Source: Bifidobacterium eulemuris (GTDB lineage Bacteria; Actinomycetota; Actinomycetes; Actinomycetales; Bifidobacteriaceae). Taken from it: a stretch of 64,000 nt of DNA. The DNA is taken from positions 2,294,001 through 2,358,000 of the forward strand of contig NZ_CP062938.1 in the NCBI RefSeq assembly GCF_014898155.1, in the 5' to 3' direction. This document shows positions 15,907 through 23,825 of the stretch, piece by piece; the stretch's first letter is position 1, and each line of letters begins with the position of its first letter. The position numbers and the translations under genes were made by a program. Below the pieces are notes generated by a model. That model ran no database searches. It was not told where the DNA came from and saw nothing but the letters and a program-made list of their open reading frames with translations.

Positions 15907-16850
15907 TCCGCCACCCCACGAAGCTCCAGTTCCGGAGCGGACCACACCTCAACTGGAGCCTTCAACCCGTCAAGAGTTCCTTTGACGATGGAGTGTAGAA
16001 CACGTCTTTTATGTTGCGCTCTCAATATGCTCGGTAATGAATAATTAATGATGAAGCCCAGATAACCTCTGCAGTTAAAACTGTTGTATCCGACCTGCCC
16101 ATAGTGTCGTAGTTTGCGATTCGCGTAGATGATGTTGCGGTGCACGTAGTAAACGCGGAGTGAGTTTACCTGCTTGCTGTATGAGAACTTTGCGAGATTC
16201 TTTATATGAGTGATTTTGGATAGTTCCAGCCAAAAACGCTGCTGTGATATTGGTTTCGGAGTGATTGTTCCAAATTCCTGATCAAGCACCCAACGATTCA
16301 ACCGAAGGATTTTGAATCCTGAAGTAGTCATACGTTTACAGAATTCGTTATCGACAAGATCGATGAACATCCATTCGTCAAATTGTCCAATCATCTTCCA
16401 GGCTTTGATTGAAGTGCAGCTTGCTGAAGTGATGGCCTTAGAAACGTATTCTCTGTCTGGTGATTGAACGGGTTGGCTATTGTATATCCGCCGTTTATCA
16501 ATGACCTGAGGACATATAATCCCTATGTTCTCTTGAGAGGAGTTGATTTCATCAGAAAAAGCCTCGACCAGACCTTTGGGCACTACAGAATCTTGATCGA
16601 GTGTGACGACCCAATCAAATCCATCTTGATCGGCACGGTGCATAATGGCATTCAATGCGTGGGCTATACCAAGATTACGATGATTTGATATCACCACCAC
16701 GTCACTTGGCATATCAAGTGGGGTAGGGACAGTGGAATTGTCATAGATGTACAACGTTTCGACTTGCTCTGCAATATGACGTAATCCCATCTGTACCCGT
16801 GCTATTTCTTGTGGATTGAAAAGCACAACTCCTGCAGCAATTCTTATCAT
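15903..16850 (-). CDS. GT2 family glycosyltransferase, rhamnosyltransferase-like (unit A)
   Basis: The 315-residue protein resembles RfbF/WbbL-type rhamnosyltransferases: IAAGVVLFNPQ start, YIYDNST, NLGIAHALNA, and WVVTLDQDSVVPKG with the DQDS form of the DxD site, then FIDLVDNEFCKR. These features differ from the ordinary DDGS type of GT2. It ends 3 bases into the next gene. A dTDP-rhamnose donor is likely from family behaviour, but no rml genes are in the window. Confidence 0.85.
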   Translation of the reverse strand: MIRIAAGVVLFNPQEIARVQMGLRHIAEQVETLYIYDNSTVPTPLDMPSDVVVISNHRNLGIAHALNAIMHRADQDGFDWVVTLDQDSVVPKGLVEAFSDEINSSQENIGIICPQVIDKRRIYNSQPVQSPDREYVSKAITSASCTSIKAWKMIGQFDEWMFIDLVDNEFCKRMTTSGFKILRLNRWVLDQEFGTITPKPISQQRFWLELSKITHIKNLAKFSYSKQVNSLRVYYVHRNIIYANRKLRHYGQVGYNSFNCRGYLGFIINYSLPSILRAQHKRRVLHSIVKGTLDGLKAPVEVWSAPELELRGVAE

Positions 16851-16856
16851 TGAGAA

Positions 16857-17870
16857 TCACCTAGCTCCATCATTTCCTTGCGTTGACACTTCTGCATTGT
16901 GCTTTCGGCGACGTCTTAACATGAGGTAAGGGATTATCTTTGGATAAATGAACATGATGATGGCACGTATTTTATTTTGTGTCGATACTGGTACGCTCAG
17001 AGAGTGGAGTGCGTATTTTCTGGTAACAGATAATGTCTTTTCATACATATCTCGATATTTGCATTCGGAATGCGATAATATAATCAAATCATATGCATCC
17101 GTATGTGTTCTCCAATAGGTATATAAAAATGCTCTCATTATCTTTTTGTTTTCTAGAGACAAATTCTCTCGAATTACATTGATTGCATGAAGCCCGTTCT
17201 CCCATTTTTGAGCATCAAACTTTGTTGTAACGCTATTAGGATTGTCTTTTCTGTAGTAATAGACAGTATGGCTTCCGACTGCGATTTTTTCGGCTTTTTG
17301 CATAACCAGACAGTTGAAATTAAAACCTTCGCCGATAATTAAATCCTCAAAGAAACGTATTTTGTTCGCATCGAGAAAATCTTTGCGGAAAATCTTGGAA
17401 TAGACACCTATGGGAAAGCGATAGCAGAGCATCGCTATAGTTGCCTGTTCTGGTGTATACAATAAGTTTTTGCCCGTTGCCTGATTTCCTTTTTTCCATG
17501 GGGTTATCACATCAAGTGTCACTGCAGTCGGTGCGTTGAAAGTTTGAGCCAAGCCAAGAAGGTATTCAACATAATCAGAAGCCACGTAATCGTCGCCATC
17601 AATGAAGCAAATCCATTGACCGAGAGCTGCTTCAATGCCGGTATTACGTGCTGCACTTACTCCATGGTTTCCTTTATGAATCACCCGTACTCTTGCATCT
17701 TGTTCTGCTAGCTCATCGCATTTCTGTCCGGAACCATCTGAAGAACCGTCATCCACAAGAATGATTTCGATATTGCCGTATGTTTGGGCACAGGCCGAAG
17801 TTACACAGTGTTCAATATAATTGACAACATTGAACACTGGAATGATTATTGAAACTTTATCGTACTTCAT
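16857..17870 (-). CDS. GT2 family glycosyltransferase (unit A)
   Basis: The enzyme has about 337 residues from ATG 17870; GTG 17888, which overlaps the acetyltransferase stop, is an alternative start. VSIIIPVFNVVNYIEHCVTS, VDDGSSDGSG, CFIDGDDYV and the later IGEGFNFNCL are the GT2 nucleotide-binding, DxD and acceptor motifs. The gene is visibly more AT-rich than the pyruvyltransferase and Alg13/14-like genes upstream, suggesting a separate origin. Confidence 0.87.
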   Translation of the reverse strand: MKYDKVSIIIPVFNVVNYIEHCVTSACAQTYGNIEIILVDDGSSDGSGQKCDELAEQDARVRVIHKGNHGVSAARNTGIEAALGQWICFIDGDDYVASDYVEYLLGLAQTFNAPTAVTLDVITPWKKGNQATGKNLLYTPEQATIAMLCYRFPIGVYSKIFRKDFLDANKIRFFEDLIIGEGFNFNCLVMQKAEKIAVGSHTVYYYRKDNPNSVTTKFDAQKWENGLHAINVIRENLSLENKKIMRAFLYTYWRTHTDAYDLIILSHSECKYRDMYEKTLSVTRKYALHSLSVPVSTQNKIRAIIMFIYPKIIPYLMLRRRRKHNAEVSTQGNDGAR

Positions 17871-17884
17871 GTTTTTCCCAACGT

Positions 17885-18376
17885 TCACAAGGAGCGTATC
17901 TTTTTAGCGGGCACCCCCCCCCATAGCTCATTTTCGGGTATGTTAGAAGCGACAACAGCGCCTGCGGCGATGATTGATCCGCTACCTATAGTGACTCCAG
18001 GGAGTAAAATACTTCTTGTTCCGACCCAACATCCGTCACCGATTACGATATCCTTATTAAAGACTTTTCCTGCACGGCAGTTCGGTGTGCCTATTTCGTG
18101 GGTGCTTCCACAAAACACTACTTCGGGAGCTATCTTGCTGTTTTGCCCTATGATAACTTTGCAGGGAAAACGTACACTTGAATATAAGGCGCAATTATTC
18201 CCCAAGAAACTACCAGTTTCCATCTGCAGGTCAGACACATAAAAACGGATTCCAGAACGTATTAATGCTGTGCTATCAATGTCATATCCACTTTTGTTAA
18301 GAAGAATGACTCTTAGCCATGAGGGCATATGAGCCGCTTGAAGCATACGTAAGACTCGTTTAAAGAATCTAATCAT
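17885..18376 (-). CDS. Hexapeptide-repeat O-acetyltransferase (unit A), with a G9 tract
   Basis: The 163-residue protein is built of left-handed beta-helix hexapeptides (for example GDGCWVGTRS, VTIGSGSIIAAGAVV) and ends in ELWGGVPAKKIRSL, the standard tail of the WcaF/NodL/maltose acetyltransferase group. It should acetylate a sugar of the repeat unit with acetyl-CoA. The WGGV codons form a run of nine G on the coding strand (17914-17922). Gain or loss of one G would change the last 14 residues, so the gene may be prone to slipped-strand switching. It is in frame here. Confidence 0.88.
   Translation of the reverse strand: MIRFFKRVLRMLQAAHMPSWLRVILLNKSGYDIDSTALIRSGIRFYVSDLQMETGSFLGNNCALYSSVRFPCKVIIGQNSKIAPEVVFCGSTHEIGTPNCRAGKVFNKDIVIGDGCWVGTRSILLPGVTIGSGSIIAAGAVVASNIPENELWGGVPAKKIRSL
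17914..17922 (-). repeat. Homopolymeric G9 tract inside the acetyltransferase
   Basis: Nine consecutive C on the plus strand (G on the coding strand). It is the longest G/C homopolymer noticed in a coding region of this window and lies at codons for W-G-G-V near the 3' end. Confidence 0.9.
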
Positions 18377-18388
18377 TTCGAGTTCTTT

Positions 18389-19522
18389 CTAAACCGTGTG
18401 TAAAGCAATTTCTTTTGAGAGGTATCTGAAAGTATGTTGGCGTTGCTCGGCGATGATGGCATCTGTTGCGTCGAAGTCGATGTGCTGTTCCAGCAGCTGC
18501 TTGACATTGGCGATGTCGTAGGTTGCGCGTGAGGACAGGTTGAGACGCCTTAGCAAATCGGTCAGCTTTTCTTCGTTTCCGTAGCCGGTTCCCACGCTTT
18601 TGCGTACCAAGGTCGCGAATGGGCGATGCGTGATGACGGAGAAGATCGTGCCATGGAACGTGTCGGTGATGACGGCTTCGGCGTTCTTGAAATACGCCAG
18701 CACTTCGAATGGCGAGCAGTCGATGAAACGGTCGGCGCAAGGCTGCGCCCCGCCGATCGCGTAGACTTTCAGACCGCGTTGTTTCGCGTATTCCGCGATC
18801 CATCGTCCTTCCGCCTCGGTGATGCGGTTGGAGTAGGCATAGAGAATCAGATACTTCTCGTCGGTGCGCAGATTCGGGATGCGGTCGCACTTGCCCATGT
18901 AATCGTAGGCCAGTACCGGGTCGAGATGATATTCAGGCGTCGAGCCGGTCAACGCATTGACGATTGCTCCGGAATTGGCGTCCCGTACGGACACGGCATC
19001 GATTGCGCGCAGATAGTTGGCGATCTCTTCCGTTTTACCGTACTGGTCCAGCTTCTCCAATGTGGTGTTGCCGAAGGACGCGGCGTAAGTGATGACACGC
19101 TTCGCTTGGCTGTCTGCGCCGAATAGTTCTGGCGAGAATCCGACGTTCGTGTTCTTCTGGATGCAGTTGAACACCTCGTCGCTGCCGATGACCAGACAGT
19201 CGAGTTGCGGATTGTAATTCGGTCGTTCGGTCACTCCCAACAGCGGCATGTAGCGTTGCGCGAAGTTCTTCTTGTGCCGAATGAACGCAAGCCTCTGAGA
19301 CAGCGGCGCCTTGCCGCCTAAAGCAGCCAATCCCTTCTTCGCTGTACGTGCTAGACGTCCGTCGCTTTCCGAAGCGTCTCGAATCACTGGCGGGCAGACG
19401 TGGTAATCCACGAACTGCACGTCGTGACCGAGTTCCTCCAGCATCGTCCGCAACGCGTACGCCTGCAGGAACGAACCGTAATTCGCGATCCTCTGCATCG
19501 ACATGATTCCTACATTCGCCAC
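18389..19522 (-). CDS. Polysaccharide pyruvyl transferase family protein (unit A)
   Basis: The 377-residue protein begins ANVGIMSMQRIANYGSFLQA, contains CLVIGSDEVFN, VITYAASFG, SVRDANSG, and DTFHGTIFSVITHRPFA; this is the pyruvyl-transferase family (CsaB/WcaK-like). It should attach pyruvate from phosphoenolpyruvate as a ketal, giving the EPS a negative charge. The gene is GC-rich like the two that precede it. It starts 3 bases after the Alg13-like stop. Confidence 0.9.
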   Translation of the reverse strand: MANVGIMSMQRIANYGSFLQAYALRTMLEELGHDVQFVDYHVCPPVIRDASESDGRLARTAKKGLAALGGKAPLSQRLAFIRHKKNFAQRYMPLLGVTERPNYNPQLDCLVIGSDEVFNCIQKNTNVGFSPELFGADSQAKRVITYAASFGNTTLEKLDQYGKTEEIANYLRAIDAVSVRDANSGAIVNALTGSTPEYHLDPVLAYDYMGKCDRIPNLRTDEKYLILYAYSNRITEAEGRWIAEYAKQRGLKVYAIGGAQPCADRFIDCSPFEVLAYFKNAEAVITDTFHGTIFSVITHRPFATLVRKSVGTGYGNEEKLTDLLRRLNLSSRATYDIANVKQLLEQHIDFDATDAIIAEQRQHTFRYLSKEIALHTV

Positions 19523-19525
19523 AGG

Positions 19526-20041
19526 CTAGGCCTCCTTTGCGGGGAGCAGGTCGGTGACCAGGGACTCGAAATGCTGGCAGAATTCGTCGTTGTGGGAGAG
19601 CCCCTCGGTTGACATGTCAGCCACCAGATGGCCGTAATTTTGGATGGCGTCGGCGAGTTCGTTCTTGTCATTAGCGATGATGATGTTGTCGAATCGTTGG
19701 GCGACGTCATGTGTGAAATCGACCTGGTGGTCGTTGACGTGCTCGCCGTATTCCACCCGACGGGGCGCGACGATCGGGATTTTGCCGATTCGCAACGGCG
19801 CGAGGAAACTGGACGGACCCCCGTGGGTGATGACGATCCTCGCATCACGAACGCGCTGCTGCATCTCCTGATACGGCAGCAGCTTCGCCCACTCGCAATG
19901 CCGGGGCGTGTAGGTGCTGAATCCGGTCTGGATGAACACCTGCTCGTCCGACGCGATGACGCCATCGCCCTTCAACTCGTCCACGGCCCGGACCAGACGG
20001 TCGAAGGGCTGCTCATGAGTGCCAACGGTTACGAATATCAT
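19526..20041 (-). CDS. Alg13-like glycosyltransferase subunit (EpsF/Cps14G type, unit A)
   Basis: At 171 residues it is the size of the catalytic half of the split Alg13/Alg14 (PssE/PssD) enzymes. MIFVTVGTHEQPFDRLVRAV is the standard start, and VITHGGPSSFLAP plus PRRVEYGEHVNDHQ form the nucleotide-sugar site of the GT28 C-terminal fold. In streptococcal capsule loci such pairs add the second sugar to the primed lipid. It lies 15 bases after its Alg14-like partner. Confidence 0.92.
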   Translation of the reverse strand: MIFVTVGTHEQPFDRLVRAVDELKGDGVIASDEQVFIQTGFSTYTPRHCEWAKLLPYQEMQQRVRDARIVITHGGPSSFLAPLRIGKIPIVAPRRVEYGEHVNDHQVDFTHDVAQRFDNIIIANDKNELADAIQNYGHLVADMSTEGLSHNDEFCQHFESLVTDLLPAKEA

Positions 20042-20056
20042 CTGCTCGCCCCGCCT

Positions 20057-20506
20057 TTAGAAGATGCTTCCCAGACAAACCGCCTTGGGATACACGCGCC
20101 GCATCTCATCCCACTGCACCACGAAACGATCCGTGACAGGAGTGACCATCCGCCCGGTCATCGTGGGTTTGTCGATGCGGTCGAACACCTCGATGTAGAC
20201 GGTCTTCGCGCCGAAGAGCTTGCCCAGCCAGAAGAACGGGACGGCGACCGCCGCGCCGGACGAAACGATGAGATCCGGCTTTTCTTTACGAAGCACCCGC
20301 CAGGCGACCCCGATATTGCGGACCAGGTTCCTCAGATTGCGGTTCGTCGGATAATGGCACGGATAGACCCGCTCGTCCCGCAGCAGGCTGCGCGCGTCCT
20401 CCTTGTCGAAGGTGACCCAGAAACGATCCTTGTCACGCCAGAACGGTTGAAGCATGTAAAGATGCGCCAGATGCCCGCCGCTGGACCCCACCAGACACAC
20501 CTTCAC
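20057..20506 (-). CDS. Alg14-like glycosyltransferase subunit (EpsE/Cps14F type, unit A, first gene)
   Basis: This 149-residue protein starts KVCLVGSSGGHLAHLYML and ends VTDRFVVQWDEMRRVYPKAV, both typical of Alg14/PssD. A hydrophobic segment (AAVAVPFFWLGKLFGAKTVY) would tether the Alg13-like partner to the membrane. It is the first gene of unit A, preceded 36 bases upstream by the shared ATAACGGCCGTTAT palindrome. A second, AT-rich homologue opens unit C at 37925. Confidence 0.92.
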   Translation of the reverse strand: MKVCLVGSSGGHLAHLYMLQPFWRDKDRFWVTFDKEDARSLLRDERVYPCHYPTNRNLRNLVRNIGVAWRVLRKEKPDLIVSSGAAVAVPFFWLGKLFGAKTVYIEVFDRIDKPTMTGRMVTPVTDRFVVQWDEMRRVYPKAVCLGSIF

Positions 20507-20542
20507 CGAACGACCCCGCGCAAGAAACCCACAACGACACTT

Positions 20543-20564
20543 CCGACATAACGGCCGTTATCGG
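20543..20564 (-). promoter_or_regulatory. Shared EPS palindrome, site A
   Basis: The core ATAACGGCCGTTAT (20548-20561) is a perfect palindrome. The 22 bases here are the exact reverse complement of 37846-37867, so relative to the first gene of each unit the element has the same orientation. It probably is an operator or part of a promoter common to the EPS units. Confidence 0.75.
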
Positions 20565-20790
20565 GAGAGTTTTATGGGTACCGCGTCAGGGGCTCAAAAG
20601 TGCGCTTAGTGCGATATCGAACGAGAAGAATGAGCGATTTTAGAGAGAGGACTTTGTGAGACCCGCTTTGCGAGATTCACACCCCCCTAGTAGGGGTTAA
20701 TTAGGGGGATTTTACGGCGAGTTCTCGTCACAATCCCCCCGTAAAATTCCTCTTAGTGCAATGTTGGGAAAGCTGTTACGAGAGGGAATC
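20565..20790 (+). promoter_or_regulatory. Leader of the Wzz-kinase gene with mutually exclusive hairpins
   Basis: The stretch GGGGGATTTTACGG (20704-20717) can pair in two ways with 20732-20747. GGGGGATT can pair with AATCCCCC, or ATTTTACGG with CCGTAAAAT; the two stems share bases and exclude each other. A third stem CCCCCTA/TAGGGGG (20692-20698 with 20702-20708) competes too. This may be an attenuator-like leader. No clear T-run follows. Confidence 0.4.
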
Positions 20791-22359
20791 ATGGCTGCAT
20801 GGCATGTATCGCAGACGAATACTGAAGGGGGTGGCAGCCCCTCGATGACGATTGCGCAGCAGATGATGACGGGGAACGTCATGAACCAGCCTCTGAAGAT
20901 GGACGATCAGACCGAAGAGGGGCTGACGCTGCTGGATCTCGCGCGCATGCTGCGCAAGCATATCGCCACGGCCATCGTCGTGTTCGTTATCGTGGTGGTG
21001 GGCGTGTGCGCGTACACGTTCCTCGCCCCCAAGCAATACACCGCCGAAGCGCAGATGTTCGCCACATATTCGGCCGACACCGGCGACGACAGCATCACCA
21101 CAGTGAACACCGCAGGCTCCTACATCAGTGGGCAGATCGAAAGCTATCCCACGTTGGCCACCACCGAAGCGGTGCTCGAACCCGCTTTGGATGAACTCGG
21201 CGACGATGATCTTACCGCTGCAGGGCTGACGTCCATGATCACCGTGACCAATCCGTCCAACACCTACCTGCTCAACGTCTCCGCCGTCAGTGGTGACCCG
21301 CAGCTGGCCGCCAATGCTGCCAATGCCGTGGCCAACGCGCTCTCCGAAGTGGTCGCCACTTCGCTGTACGACACGGAAGGCACCGTGTCTCCGGTCAAAC
21401 TTTCCGTAGTGCAAACCGCCACCACGCCCGCCGAACCCAGCTCGCCGCGCGTGGCCCTTTACCTCTCAGTCGGGCTGATGGCAGGCCTAATACTCGGTGT
21501 ATGCGCGGCCATAGTGCGCGACATGCTGTCGCGCCATATCCGGGATGTGGAGGATCTTCACTCGGTCGTCGACGACGCCATGATCATGGGCGTCGTGCCG
21601 CGCGACGAAGCGCTCGCCCAAGCGGCACCGATTGTGGTCGCTGACTCCGGATCGGCTTTGGCCGAGGAATTCCGACGCCTGCGCACCGGTCTCTCGTTCG
21701 TCACCGCGTCGGAAGACCAGCGAAGCCATCTCATCGTGGTCTCATCGGTTTCGCCGCATGAAGGCAAGACCACCATCTCCTGCAATCTGGCCGCCGTATT
21801 GGCCGAAAATGGCGACAACGTGCTGCTTATCGACGCCGACCTGCGCCACCCATCGGTCGCGAAACACCTCGACCTGGAAGGCGGTGTGGGATTGGCGCAC
21901 GTGCTCTCCAAACAAGCGAGCCTCGAAGATGTGACGCAGACCTATTGGAAGTCGAACCTCTCCATCATCCCCGCAGGTCCCCGCCTGCAGAACGCCAGCG
22001 TGCTGCTCAACGGCAAAACCATGCGTATGGTCATCGAACAGGCCATGGAACAATACGACTATGTGATCATCGACACCTCGCCGATGGGCGTGGCCAACGA
22101 CGCCACCGTATTCGGCGCGCACGGCAACGGCGTGCTGCTGGTCACCGGCCGTGGAATCACCCTCAAACGCGGACTGCGCGCCGCAGCCGAGCAATTGCGC
22201 AACGTGAACGTGCCGCTGCTCGGCTTCGTGTTCAACCTCGCCGACGGCGGCGGATACAACGGCTATTACGGCGACCACAATTACGCCGCATACTACGGAG
22301 AAGAGAAAAGCTCGCACCGTTCATCGCAACGCCGCGCCAAAAGAAGCCGGAAAGCTTAG
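20791..22359 (+). CDS. Wzz/BY-kinase fusion (polysaccharide co-polymerase and tyrosine autokinase)
   Basis: The protein has about 522 residues from ATG 20791 (preceded by GAGAGGG); ATG 20761 lacks a ribosome site. The N-terminal half is a Wzz domain between two membrane segments (IVVFVIVVVGVCAYTFLAP and VALYLSVGLMAGLILGVCAA). The C-terminal half is a bacterial tyrosine kinase with Walker A SPHEGKTT, Walker A' VLLIDADLRHPS and Walker B YVIIDTSPMG. The last 35 residues carry five clustered tyrosines (YNGYYGDHNYAAYYG region), the usual autophosphorylation cluster. It controls EPS chain length and export. It is the only such protein here and is transcribed away from unit A. No partner phosphatase gene is seen. 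Confidence 0.93.
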   Translation: MAAWHVSQTNTEGGGSPSMTIAQQMMTGNVMNQPLKMDDQTEEGLTLLDLARMLRKHIATAIVVFVIVVVGVCAYTFLAPKQYTAEAQMFATYSADTGDDSITTVNTAGSYISGQIESYPTLATTEAVLEPALDELGDDDLTAAGLTSMITVTNPSNTYLLNVSAVSGDPQLAANAANAVANALSEVVATSLYDTEGTVSPVKLSVVQTATTPAEPSSPRVALYLSVGLMAGLILGVCAAIVRDMLSRHIRDVEDLHSVVDDAMIMGVVPRDEALAQAAPIVVADSGSALAEEFRRLRTGLSFVTASEDQRSHLIVVSSVSPHEGKTTISCNLAAVLAENGDNVLLIDADLRHPSVAKHLDLEGGVGLAHVLSKQASLEDVTQTYWKSNLSIIPAGPRLQNASVLLNGKTMRMVIEQAMEQYDYVIIDTSPMGVANDATVFGAHGNGVLLVTGRGITLKRGLRAAAEQLRNVNVPLLGFVFNLADGGGYNGYYGDHNYAAYYGEEKSSHRSSQRRAKRSRKA

Positions 22360-22468
22360 AAGGATAGCGAAGGTCGAGTCTCTACTGCGAAGGTGAAAAA
22401 CCGAAAAAGAGATTCGACGGTCAATCCGCAATTTATGCAGGCACCACAACAGGATCCACAATCGGACG
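22360..22468. other. Spacer after the Wzz-kinase gene
   Basis: Nothing recognisable is seen between the kinase stop and the decayed Abi-like fragment. Confidence 0.5.
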
Positions 22469-22706
22469 ATGACCACTCGCTCGAGCATGCTTCGAGCGGA
22501 CTCCACATACGACGGGCCGAAGGTATTCCCCACGGCGGTCGTGCTCAAACGCATGTGTGAAAGAATGCGGCCGGAGAGATGGAATGTGCTGCCGCAGACC
22601 CTCGTCGCTCTAATTGACACGTATCCGACAGTGGATCTCAAACCGATGAGATTCCCGACAACTGGAAAGAGGCAGTCCAATTAGATGGATGCTTTCTGTT
22701 CAAAGA
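22469..22706 (+). pseudogene. Frameshifted C-terminal remnant of an Abi_2 (AbiD/F)-like gene
   Basis: The frame gives WNVLPQTLVALIDTYPTVDL then a Phe-Pro; shifting by one base at about 22655 continues as DNWKEAV. The pattern W..L..LI..YP.VDL...FPDNW is the usual end of Abi_2-family proteins (abortive-infection related, normally about 300 residues). No start or N-terminal part is present, so this is a small relic of a defence gene. The family call rests on a short motif. Confidence 0.45.
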
Positions 22707-22847
22707 TGCGCGATAGTCAACTAGATAACTTCGCTTACGGTCGACAATGCCCACACGTCTCCCCATATCACAATGCGAGTTCATGCCTAGTTTTGCCGCC
22801 GAAAACATCCGCGGCCCTCATCAAACGTCATTGCTCCGTTACAGGAA

Positions 22848-22904
22848 CATGTTCCCCTTTCCAAGCCCGAATCAGAAAGTGTGCAGGAAAAACCGGGCGT
22901 TATC
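22848..22904 (+). repeat. About 55-bp dispersed repeat, copy 2
   Basis: It matches 4704-4758 at roughly 80 percent, from CATGTTCCC to GGGCGTTATC. It lies about 55 bases before the left end of the IS21-like element and after the Abi-like relic. Confidence 0.6.
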
Positions 22905-23065
22905 ATTTCTTGAAGCCACCGCCTGTGACAAGGCTTAGGGCTGTGGACGACACACGTAGATGAGTATTTGTAGTGTTTGAGGCCGCTGGTTATTGTGTTT
23001 GGAGGCCGGGGTTATGGCGGGGTGGGGCCGGTGGCGGACTGGTTGGGCGCCACCGGCCTGTTCGG

Positions 23066-23818
23066 TTAGTTGTCGAGCATGGTTTGCCCGTGTCGTTGTC
23101 TCATGTTGTATTCGCCGGTGTCGATCCATATCGTGTTGTGCACGATGCGGTCGAGGATGGCGTCGGCGATGGTGTCTCCTCCGAGTTGGCGGTGCCATTC
23201 CTTGGTCGCCAATTGGGTGGCGAACGCGGTGCTGGCGGTGTCGTAGCGCAGTTCCATGAGTTCGAGGAGGAAGCGTTTGAATGGTTCGTCGGGTTTGTCG
23301 ACGAGTCATTCGTCTATCGCGAGCAGGTTGTAGGTGGCGTATTTGCGCACGAGCTTGGGCACGCCGCCCGGCTTGCCGGCGGCCACCGTCACCTGCTCGG
23401 CCAGGTCGGGCAAGCGGATGTAGATGGCGCGGTACCGCGCCCGGCAGGCGGATTTCGCCAGCGCGCACAACAGGTGCGATTTGCCCGAGCCGGTGGCTCC
23501 CTGGAACACGGTGTTGAGCCGTTGCTCCAGATGGTTTCCGGTGTCGAGGCCGGCGAGCACGCTCCTGTCGAGCCCGCGTTTCTCCACGAGGTCGATGCTC
23601 CGCAGGTCGGCCTGGGGGTAGCGCAGCCCGGCGCGTTTGACCAGGCGTTGGATCTTGGCGTCCACGTGGACGGAGTGGGCGTTGTCGACCGCGAGTCTGA
23701 CCGTCTCCGCATGGCTCAGGGGCACGATGGTTCGCTCGTCCAGGCGTTCGAACGCGTCGAGCAGGTCCTGGGCGCTCATCTCGCGCAGCTTGCGCTTGGT
23801 CTCGGTGTCGATGATCAT
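23066..23818 (-). pseudogene. istB: istB ATPase interrupted by an in-frame TGA
   Basis: Read through, the frame gives 250 residues, the normal IstB size. GATGSGKSHLLCALA is Walker A and YNLLAIDE is Walker B. At codon 171 (23306-23308) a TGA replaces the tryptophan usually found after the Walker B in IstB, and the frame then continues to the expected ELRYDTASTAFATQLATKEW, DTIADAILDRIVHN and stop at 23066. A single G to A change explains it. ATG 23818 follows GGAAGG closely after istA. The truncated 170-residue product would lack half the AAA+ domain. Confidence 0.88.
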
Positions 23819-23825
23819 CTGCCCG

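Noticed and set aside
22685..22963. 92-codon plus-strand frame across the second 55-bp repeat
   Set aside because: No start signal and no family; it merges the Abi-like relic with repeat DNA.
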